Below, piece by piece: positions 57,130 through 64,000 of a DNA stretch of 64,000 bases (within the stretch, counting starts at the first letter, position 1; every line of letters begins with the position of its first letter). The position numbers were made by a program, and so were the translations under genes. This DNA comes from Mytilus edulis. Lineage: Eukaryota > Mollusca > Bivalvia > Mytilida > Mytilidae. The DNA is taken from NCBI RefSeq assembly GCF_963676685.1, contig NC_092346.1:32005133-32069132 (forward strand), read 5' to 3'. The notes beneath the pieces were generated by a model. It saw only the letters and a list, made by a program, of their open reading frames with translations. It did not search any database and was not told where the DNA came from.

Positions 57130-57900
57130 AGTTTCCGTATTCTATCATGTATGTGATGTTTCAAATAGAGTTACTTATGACAGATTTTTTGGTTTCCTAT
57201 TTTCTTTTTTATAGTGGGTTACACTGAGTCATTGTTTTTAATGGAGATATTTTTATATTTTGCTATTACAGGAGCACCTAAAATTGACAATATAACTCCA
57301 TTTAAAACATCACAAATCTGATTAAGGATCTGACAAAATTTCACAACCCATAATAAGAATTTTGAGGCAAAGACTAAGATTTTATCCAATATTCTTGTTT
57401 AGACTTCTTTCTTTATGGTACATTTTGGTTTCATCTGCCTATCTGGTTTTAGACCTTCATATCTTTTGGCTTTGAGCATCTTTGAAGTGTTGAGATATTT
57501 AAAAAGTGCTAATCTTTGTAAGAATCAGGCAATTCAAAAGAATTTCTAAACATGGCCGACAAATACAAACAGGAAAATAAACAAATGTAATTTTCATCCC
57601 TAATTAAAAAATTTAAACTAAAATCAATTCAAAGTTCAGTTGGATTTTGTTTGTTATGGTTTCACCATGGCAACAGAGCATTATAATTTTAGTGATGTCG
57701 GTGTCAACTCATTATAAAGGACATTTACCATTTGCAACAAATATTGGTCATGTAACTAATAATGGTCTCAGTCAATATTTTGAGTTACTTAAACATATTT
57801 GTTGATGCATTTGTATCAGTTATGCATATTAAAGTTTTTGATTGAGGTAGTTTTTTTATACAATTTTCTTTCTATATCTTATAATTGTTTTTATTTTTAT
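57130..57900. other. Intron end, little recognised
   Basis: AT-rich intron preceding the exon at 57912. GGAGCACCTAAAATTGACAA and TTTAAAACATCACAAATCTG at ~57270 repeat sequence at ~46910-46960, so part of unit D's left flank has a copy here. No gene. Confidence 0.5.
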
Positions 57901-57911
57901 TTTTCAAACAG

Positions 57912-58064
57912 ATTTTAATGGATTACTCTGGAGGTGCTAGTCTCAACATACATATAACAGAATCACGTCCATTGTCAGTAGATATCATCAAGGCTTACAC
58001 GGAGGAGATTTTGTATGGATTAGAATATTTACACAAAAAAGATGTGGTACATAAGTATCTAAGG
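57912..58064 (+). CDS. EIF2AK4: GCN2 exon: pseudokinase hinge to catalytic-loop equivalent
   Basis: 51 codons in phase 0, acceptor TTTCAAACAG, donor GTAGGT. It reads ILMDYSGGASLNIHITES, then DIIKAYTEEILYGLEYLHKK and DVVHKYLR. HKYLR sits where an active kinase has HRDLK, so the catalytic Asp is absent, as in the GCN2 pseudokinase. It joins in frame to the exon ending 40.3 kb upstream. Confidence 0.95.
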
Positions 58065-58235
58065 GTAGGTTACTGATGTTTTTCAAATTCTATTTAAAGT
58101 GTATGCTTTTTCAATTAAATATGATTAATGGGGGATGGGGTGGGGGGTAATTATTGTCTATTTGACAGCAATTTAACAGCACAATAGACAACAAAAGCAA
58201 TATCTTTATATTCGACAAGTGATTTTTAAGTGGAA

Positions 58236-58320
58236 ATCAATGTGGAAAGGGATTAATATAAGTTGCAAAACTTGATTCCCGATCCACTATAAATAAATAT
58301 GGTTAAATTAACCAATTAGT
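58236..58320 (+). repeat. SINE 3' end, 5'-truncated
   Basis: GGAAAGGGATTAATATAAGT, TGCAAAACTTGATTCC and CCACTATAAATAAATATGG match the 3' end of the SINE at 12455-12805 (opposite strand). Confidence 0.7.
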
Positions 58321-58454
58321 TTTTATCTGGATCAATAAATGGTTAAATAAAATCGAGACAAAACATACATTATAGATCATTTCAGAGGCAATACCAAATA
58401 GATTAATGCTGTATGTATAGCAAACAATGCTTGCTAATCCTGAAAAAAAAAGTT

Positions 58455-58730
58455 AGATCACAAAAATACTGAACTCTGAGGAAAATTCAATAGAAAATTC
58501 CCTAATCACATGGCAGAATCAAATGACAAAACACATAAAAGGAATGGACAACAACTGTCATATTCCTGACTTGGTACAGGCATTTTTAAATGTTTATGGT
58601 GGATTGAACCTGGTTTTATAGTGCTAAACCTCTCACTTTCAAAACAGTCTCATCAAATTCCATTATATCTACAACGATGCGTGAACAAAACCGATATAAT
58701 AAATAAAATAGTAAAAAAAATGGGTACAGC
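58455..58730 (+). repeat. Dispersed repeat, second copy of the 55540 family
   Basis: Extends further than the first copy, to GGTTTTATAGTGCTAAACCT, ATTCCATTATATCTACAACG and GCAAGCAAGCTCAAAG. Confidence 0.6.
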
Positions 58731-59849
58731 AAGCAAGCTCAAAGTATGCTATTAGCTATCAGCTGATAAACTCAGAAAGCATGAACCTTCTTCATACTTC
58801 GGCAATTGCAAGAAAAACATGATCTTGTGCAATACGTTTAATTTGTATCAGAATCAAACTGAGGAAATTAAAATGAAATTGATGCTTCAAAAAAACCCAC
58901 ACAGTGATTTTACAGCAATCCTATGTAAATAATTCTACTTGAAATAGATAAGTGATAAGCTAGAAAACAGCACAGAGACTATCTCTGTAAATCAAAGTTT
59001 ATCCAGGAAACTTAAATTTAATTTTAATGTCATCAAAATGAGTATATTTATATTATTTCCTGAAACTTGAGTTGCTGGTGAAAATTGGGTTAGTAATCAC
59101 TTTCATCTTGGCAATACTGAATTAAGAACAAAAAGAAAGTTTTATCTAAAGATTAATTATAAGACAGATTTTTTAACAAACTGTTTGATAAGAATTACTA
59201 GTAACATATCTGACAAATGCTGATGATAAAAGGAAGTGACCACAACACAATTACATGTGAACTTGTGATGACCCAACATGATCATTGACCAATAAGAAAG
59301 AGGTAATCCAATCATACACTGGTCATAAGTAAAATTTCTCTGCACATGAAACATGTTATGTATTTCAACAATTTTTTGTTTAAAAAAAGTAGGACAACTC
59401 TGACCCTTTGACCAGACTAGAGACATTATTAATTTACAGTGTGAAAAGCTCGCTCTTTATTTAAGTCTTAGTAATAAACAATTAAAACAGAATTATCTTC
59501 TGTCTTAAATTAATTTATTTGGCTTAATTTTCAATTAGAAAATAAAATTGGTTTTAAGACAGGTGTCAGCTAGATTTCTTGCGGCTTGTCTGTTTACTTT
59601 CAATTTTATGTAACTACCTAATTTTGTATGTATTAAAATAAATATTGCTTTGGTGAAATATTACTTCTCTCCGTCAGTCTTTCTGTCTTTCTTGATGTCA
59701 TACAATATCTAAAACCTTGATCAAATTTCAAGATATTTGAGTGAATATTTGAATTTGTAGATGGAAAAAATCCTCTGTAATCTGTAATGGCACCCGTCAT
59801 TATGCTGTAGTTTTCTTTTTGAATTATTATGCTCATTCATCTATTGTAG
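58731..59849. other. Intron, nothing recognised
   Basis: AT-rich intron between two GCN2 exons with no clear repeats or reading frames. Confidence 0.5.
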
Positions 59850-59923
59850 GCTTCCAGTATTGTTGTTGATAAGAATGGTAGAATACGGATTGGTGAATAT
59901 AGTACATTTTGTATTGATAAGAG
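59850..59923 (+). CDS. EIF2AK4: GCN2 exon: pseudokinase, GEY in place of DFG
   Basis: 74 nt (phase 0 in, 2 out), acceptor ATCTATTGTAG, donor GTATGT. It encodes ASSIVVDKNGRIRIGEYS, then TFCIDKR, matching SASNVLVDAEGTVKITDYSISKR of human GCN2. It was found by continuing the kinase alignment with splice phase. Confidence 0.92.
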
Positions 59924-60004
59924 GTATGTATTTTTTCTGATAGAAGGTATACATAATTCAGACATTGTTTCATGATTAAAGTAAGGTGTGTGTTATTACT
60001 TGAT

Positions 60005-60180
60005 ATAAATAAGAAGATGCGGTATGAGTGTCAACGAGAGAACTCTGTATCCAAGTTAAAATGTATAAAAAATTAACAATTATAAGTCAATAGTACAGCC
60101 TTCAACACAGTGCATTGGTTCACAATGAACAGCAAGCCCCAAAATGACAAGTGTAGAACAATTCAAACAGGAAAATTTAA
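60005..60180 (-). repeat. Retroelement tail copy
   Basis: AAGAAGATGCGGTATGAGTG, GTACAGCCTTCAACACAGTG and CAGCAAGCCCCAAAATGACA are the common tail family; compare 25665-25930. Confidence 0.6.
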
Positions 60181-60453
60181 GCTGATTTGTTTTCAAAAAT
60201 GACCAATAGGGCTCTGCTTACCTGAAACTTAAAAAATGTGTGAAGACAAGGTAACTTTTTCTGCACCTAAAATTCTATGATACAAATTCTGATTTAGAAA
60301 TTAATTTCATTGAATGAACATTATGAACAGAGATTAAAATTTGTGTGTATTGTGTGCTAATTTCTTCAAGTAGTTATGTGCAATTACCTCAGTTATGAAC
60401 CTGAAACCACCAAGTTGTTGCAAATTTCCACTTCATCCATCTCTGTATTTCAG

Positions 60454-60571
60454 TCTATCAGAACTATATTATGCTGTGGAGTCCTCCAGACCTGGTGTCC
60501 ACTTTACAGGAGATAGAGAATTGGTACCAGTAAGGGGAGGAAAGAAAGGAGATGTTTATCAATTGATGAGG
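60454..60571 (+). CDS. EIF2AK4: GCN2 exon: pseudokinase C-lobe
   Basis: 118 nt (phase 2 in, 0 out), acceptor CTGTATTTCAG, donor GTAATG. It encodes SLSELYYAVESSRPGVHFTG and then PVRGGKKGDVYQLMR; the KKGDV motif matches the KTGKKGDVWRLG segment of human GCN2. The next GCN2 exon (LGLLLLSLSQG equivalent) was not found before the window end. Confidence 0.9.
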
Positions 60572-60708
60572 GTAATGATTTATTAAGAAAAAGGGGCCAT
60601 TACTATGATATATTTTTCTATTTTGAATTGATTGCCTCTGAATTATCACATTAAAGCATAAATATTTGCATATGGCATGTTTGTATGCTCTTTCCATTTG
60701 TACTTTGT

Positions 60709-60857
60709 CAGTGGCGGATCCAGAGGGGGGGTTCCGGGGGTGCGCACCCCGCTTTATTTTTGCCGATCAATGCATTTGTATCGGGATATATGTTTTGCAC
60801 CCCCCCTTTGCCCTGGGTTAGCACCCCCCCTTTCGAAAATTCCTGCATCCGCCCCTG
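60709..60857. mobile_element. CAGTGGCGGATCCAG MITE, complete
   Basis: 149 bp, ends CAGTGGCGGATCCAGAGG and its imperfect inverse CCTGCATCCGCCCCTG, with G-rich and C-rich arms. TTTGT precedes the left end and follows the right end. The ends resemble hAT-type CAGNGGCGG termini, but the 8-bp duplication typical of hAT is not perfect. Confidence 0.75.
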
Positions 60858-61464
60858 TTTGTAACCAAATTAATTACATCATACTCCTTTCTTAATGAGA
60901 TATTCATGAATATTCATAACATGTTCAGAAAGAGGCTATATTCGGTCACTAAAGTTAAATATGGCGGCAAATGACAAGCTTTGTCCAGTCTATTGTAAAA
61001 TCAGGAAGTAGGAGTCAGGGGGACAAAGAAATATCAAAGAGATATAAGTATTTCAGCGAGAAATACATATTTAATATTTCAGGTATTTGTCCTTCATTTT
61101 TGGCGCTGATTCCTCATATTTAACCCTTCTTAATTTCATGTTGTTTGAATATGGTACACAATAATTTTCTAAATTAATGAACTATCTGGTTGTCTACGTA
61201 GGCACGTTTGTTCCCTGTAAATTTTTTTAGTAAACAATGTCCTTGTCAAAATCCACTGTGATGTTATCAAATGCGACACTTCGTACCAGAGTAAAGTGGG
61301 GGCATTACGACTATATTATTCATGCATGTTTAAGCATGAATTATCAATATGTTTACTCAAATTTCACTAGATTGATGAATAATCTCTTTCATATATTATT
61401 GTCTTCAAATATATATATGCATCAGCTTCTGCAAATCATCTACATATAAAAAAAGATGTAAATT

Positions 61465-61580
61465 AAACCGTATGATTACCTCTAGATGATTACCAATGAG
61501 TCAACTCTCAATAAGACACCAAAATGACACAGAAATTCACAAGTATAGGTCACCGTACGGCCTTCAACAATGAGTAAATC
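61465..61580 (-). repeat. Retroelement tail copy
   Basis: GATTACCAATGAGTCAACTC, GTCACCGTACGGCCTTCAAC and CAATGAG mark the common tail family. Confidence 0.6.
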
Positions 61581-61910
61581 CTGTCAATCCTGGAGACAAA
61601 TAGTGTAGTCTTGATATGACATTAGATAAGGAATCAACCACTTCTTTGTATGCAAATGTACAGCACATAATTATTTGTCTTTTCTTTTTTAACCCTTTAT
61701 CAGCATGAAGCTCATGTGTCCATAAATATTGTGAATGGATTTTCTTTATCTGAAGAATAAAAAGTTCAATTTCCATTGTGGCCTAATGGTCTGGCATAAG
61801 ATACATTGTACCATCCATACTTTTTTCAGTCACTCGTTTCTATGAAAAATATTCAGTGCATTAAAACTGATTTATTAATTTATATTAATATTCCATTTTT
61901 GATATACAGT

Positions 61911-62010
61911 GTTGTTAACACTTTAATTGAACATAATGCAGACATCAATCAATTATGTGTTAATCTTAAAACACCATTTGTCTACTCTTCAGGGTCACTG
62001 TGACTTGACA
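61911..62010 (+). pseudogene. Possible ankyrin-repeat fragment
   Basis: After an acceptor-like TTGATATACAG the frame reads VVNTLIEHNADINQLCVNLK followed by TP, resembling the second helix of one ankyrin repeat and the start of the next (LIEHGADIN..D..GKTP). It ends at a stop near 62003. Too short to be sure; it may belong to the SWIM remnant's source gene or be unrelated. Confidence 0.25.
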
Positions 62011-62068
62011 TCAGTTCAGCTACATTTGTTTTTGCATGCTTTCATAAACTGTTTAAATTTGTTTACAG

Positions 62069-62149
62069 TTATAAATTGGATAATGGTTGTATGGTAACAG
62101 CAAGATGTCACAGATCCAAAAAAAGAATGAAAGTCCACATGAAATAGAG
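62069..62149 (+). pseudogene. SWIM zinc-finger gene, penultimate exon, frameshifted
   Basis: Acceptor TTTGTTTACAG, donor GTAATA. It reads YKLDNGCMVTARCHRS, then needs a one-base shift in the CCAAAAAAAG run to continue QKKNESPHEIE. The joined product fits the strand preceding the zinc knuckle in SWIM proteins, and its phase matches the next exon (63496). Confidence 0.55.
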
Positions 62150-62524
62150 GTAATAAATATAATTCATCCTACCATAATGTGTCTTAAAACCAAACAAAAA
62201 TAGGTTTTAAAAACAATCATTTGAAAGGTGTTTTTTCATGTAGGCTACCACATTATTCTTTAAAGAAGGGCATGAGCACCAATGAGACAATTCTCTATCC
62301 AAGACAATGTAGTTCAATCTGCAGTATATGGTCTCAATGTAGAACTTAACTCTTACAAAGGAGCAAGCTATTTACTGCTATATAGGTCCTATTGTTATGT
62401 TTTGTATTCAAAACTATTTCAGGTTCATTATGTGTACTGCTACTTTGAAGGAAGGTGATAATATCAACTAAACTGTTCGATGCTGCATAATCTATATTTA
62501 CAAACCTTGTTAGTATAATGTATT

Positions 62525-62575
62525 ACACTTACCAGTGGTAAGAGATTGAGGTTCAAGTCCTCGACGGGGAGTATA
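62525..62575 (+). repeat. tRNA-like fragment
   Basis: TTACCAGTGGTAAGAG (A-box-like) is followed by GAGGTTCAAGTCCTCGAC (B-box-like). The spacing is too short for a functional tRNA; probably a SINE head remnant. Confidence 0.35.
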
Positions 62576-63279
62576 TAGATATGCATTTATTGTGTTGGCA
62601 GTTTGAATTTTTGTTTTAATAATATTGGTCCCCCAAAAAATATAATCACCTACTTGTTAGTTTTATAAATTAACTAAATATCAGCATTCTCTTTGTCATT
62701 ACTTCTGTTTATTTATCAGTGAGTGACATTTAGGTTTTTTATTTGTTGAAAATATCACCCTTCTAGTTCTAATTAAAGCACACGAGTTCAAATCAGATAA
62801 GATGATGACCATAATTTGAAGCCCTTCTCATTGTGTAATTGTCATTTTTCTATATACAATTTGTATTGTTTATGTGTGATTTTGTCACATACACATTAAG
62901 GGCTAATTCAACAAACAAGAACCAACTTTTTACATAACTTGGCATAACGGTAATAGACGTATACTGAAAAAAAACCAATAACCAACACTCAATTATTAAA
63001 CTATCTTTCCTATCATCCCACATAAAGTTCATTAAAACAGCCAATGTCCTTGATTTTTTACCTGATTTTGATTTGTTATTCTAACAAACCCAAATGACAG
63101 AAAGCATGTAAGCACAAGATGTAGAATTTAAATTTTCCTGTCTTATACCTAACATTTGACACTACCAGTAAATAAATTGCGATAAAGTCTATATGTATTT
63201 GTATTTATGTTGTATCTTTAATATTACATACACATTTTTGGTATGTTAGGAATATAATGGATAAACAAAGAAAACTGTT

Positions 63280-63440
63280 TTCTGGTTTGAATTGTTTTAC
63301 ATTGTCATATCATGGTCCTTTATAGCTGACTATGCGGTATGGGCTTTGCTCATTGTTGAAGGTGGTACCGTGCCTATAGTTGTTTATGTCTGTGGACAGT
63401 TGTCTCATTGGCAATCATACCTCATCTTCTTTTTTATGTT
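63280..63440 (+). repeat. Retroelement tail copy
   Basis: GGTTTGAATTGTTTTACATT, GACTATGCGGTATGGGCTTT and GTCTCATTGGCAATCATACC repeat 47815-47990. It lies immediately upstream of the SWIM terminal exon. Confidence 0.7.
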
Positions 63441-63495
63441 TAGAAAAAAATGAACATTAATCATTTGACAATTTGTGTCTTTTTTTGTTTTGTAG

Positions 63496-63768
63496 ATATC
63501 CTTAGTGGAAGGACCTGCTTTAGAGTCCAGTAATTGCTCCTGTGCCATAGGAAAATCAGGTACATGTCTTCTTTACACATTGGCAAATCTCAAATCAATT
63601 CCATCGGACATCTTGAAGACTTCTTTGCCTCAGACATGGCATATACCAAGAGGTGAGAAAATGAAAGGCAGCCAAGTTGATGATGTTGTTGTTTGTGGAT
63701 ACAATTCTAAATCTCCTTATAGGCAACCCCGTGCTCTCCGATCAACTCTATACAATCCATCAAAATAG
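63496..63768 (+). pseudogene. SWIM zinc-finger gene, terminal exon
   Basis: Acceptor TTTGTTTTGTAG, phase 0. It encodes ISLVEGPALESSNCSCAIGK, GTCLLYTLANLK, SLPQTWHIPRGEK and ends STLYNPSK. The CSC...GTC spacing and the SLPQ.WH.PRG and LYNP motifs match SWIM domains of the type joined to YqaJ-like nucleases, common in bivalve mobile or host-acquired genes. The CxH half has lost its histidine (GTCLL), and the chain stops where a YqaJ domain would begin. A polyadenylation signal follows. Probably a retired copy; not a GCN2 exon. Confidence 0.6.
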
Positions 63769-63817
63769 ATTTTTCACCTTTAACAGAATTATGTGAAGCA
63801 GTTGCCAAATATATGAC

Positions 63818-63823
63818 AATAAA
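63818..63823 (+). promoter_or_regulatory. Polyadenylation signal
   Basis: AATAAA 50 nt after the SWIM stop codon, a normal distance for a 3' terminal exon. Confidence 0.5.
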
Positions 63824-63844
63824 GTGTCATATATAATGTTTTAA

Positions 63845-63920
63845 TACCACTGGGTCGGTACCTCTGCTGGAGGACTGTTAGTCCACGACAGCATCACCAG
63901 CCAAGTAGCTTCATTATGAA
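63845..63920 (+). repeat. Conserved hairpin region shared with the retrozyme-like repeats
   Basis: ACCACTGGGTCGGTACCTCT, GCTGGAGGACTGTTAGTCC and GCATCACCAGCC correspond, in order, to the complement of 29350-29435 (ACCCAGTGG ... CCACCAGCAGTGG ... GGCTGGTGATAC). No hammerhead core is visible up to the window end. Confidence 0.5.
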
Positions 63921-64000
63921 ATTGTTAAAATGTTGATAAGTCGATGTGCTAGTGTCAGATATATCCTTATGTTATCTGCTCTATGGTCGGGTGGTTGTCG

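Larger units (their letters stand above)
2999..60571 (+). other. EIF2AK4: EIF2AK4 (GCN2) gene, internal part, nine exons located
   Basis: GCN2 senses uncharged tRNA and stalled ribosomes in the cytosol and phosphorylates eIF2alpha, starting the integrated stress response. The nine exons found, in order, give the end of the RWD (GCN1-binding) domain, a Glu/Lys-rich linker, a Ser/Pro stretch and a pseudokinase domain that aligns with vertebrate GCN2 from memory (for example LEYLHKKDVVHKYLR against LDYLHSNSVVHKVLS). All junctions have AG/GT borders and compatible phases (0,0,2,1,0,0,0,2,0). The HRDLK catalytic motif is replaced by HKYLR and DFG by GEY, as expected of the pseudokinase. Upstream RWD exons and downstream kinase, HisRS-like and C-terminal exons are outside the window. 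One intron spans ~40.3 kb and contains four antisense genes. Identity is confident; the exon list between 60572 and 64000 may be incomplete. Confidence 0.93.

Noticed and set aside
62525-62575. tRNA gene
   Set aside because: B-box present but the A-box to B-box distance and lack of acceptor-stem pairing exclude a functional tRNA.
63496-63768. Continuation of GCN2 after the exon ending QLMR
   Set aside because: The phase fits and ISLVEG superficially resembles LSLSQG, but the rest (CSC, SLPQTWHIPRG, STLYNP) is SWIM-type, and a better-matched upstream exon exists at 62069.

Overview
The window is AT-rich, intron-rich animal DNA crowded with repeats. Gene content, tRNA-derived SINEs with (AATC)n tails, tandem-array MITEs with TCCG-rich ends, hammerhead-bearing tandem repeats and a permuted-domain Penelope-like element all point to a bivalve mollusc, most likely a marine mussel (Mytilus). 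The genus is inferred from repeat families I recognise; no marker gene proves it.

The backbone is one long + strand gene, EIF2AK4 (GCN2, the amino-acid-starvation eIF2alpha kinase). Nine phase-compatible internal exons were placed between 2999 and 60571. They encode the end of the RWD domain, the charged linker and most of the pseudokinase domain. The start of the gene and the true kinase, HisRS-like and C-terminal domains lie outside the window. Three exons are accompanied by tandem partial copies that each carry a splice site.

Between GCN2 exons 17485-17595 and 57912-58064 lies a ~40.3 kb intron. It holds a tandem array of four segmental units (A ~20.5-31.8 kb, B ~31.8-41.3 kb, C ~41.3-46.5 kb, D ~47.0-51.7 kb). 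Each carries an intronless, antisense gene for a 562-residue RING-less TRIM-like protein (two B-boxes, coiled coil, NHL-like beta-propeller). Copies A, C and D are open; B is broken by a ~49 bp deletion. Comparing units gives filled and empty sites that date several mobile insertions: a TTAA-flanked MITE in A, a hammerhead tandem dimer in A, and hammerhead relics in B and C.

The most remarkable object is at ~52.3-55.2 kb on the minus strand: a decayed Naiad-type Penelope-like retroelement (GIY-YIG endonuclease before the reverse transcriptase). Its reading frame has in-frame UGA codons at four expected-cysteine positions, and a textbook form-2 SECIS element lies ~54 nt after the stop codon. 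It therefore descends from a selenoprotein-encoding retrotransposon. Its 3' tail recurs as a clean 53-nt insertion at 16610.

Minus-strand hammerhead ribozymes with complete cores occur at 11200-11243 and 29473-29516 inside retrozyme-like repeats. The right end (61.9-63.8 kb) holds remnants of a SWIM zinc-finger gene with a frameshift, a lost zinc ligand and a polyadenylation signal, plus a possible ankyrin fragment. Everything else is intron filled with MITEs, SINEs and retroelement tails.
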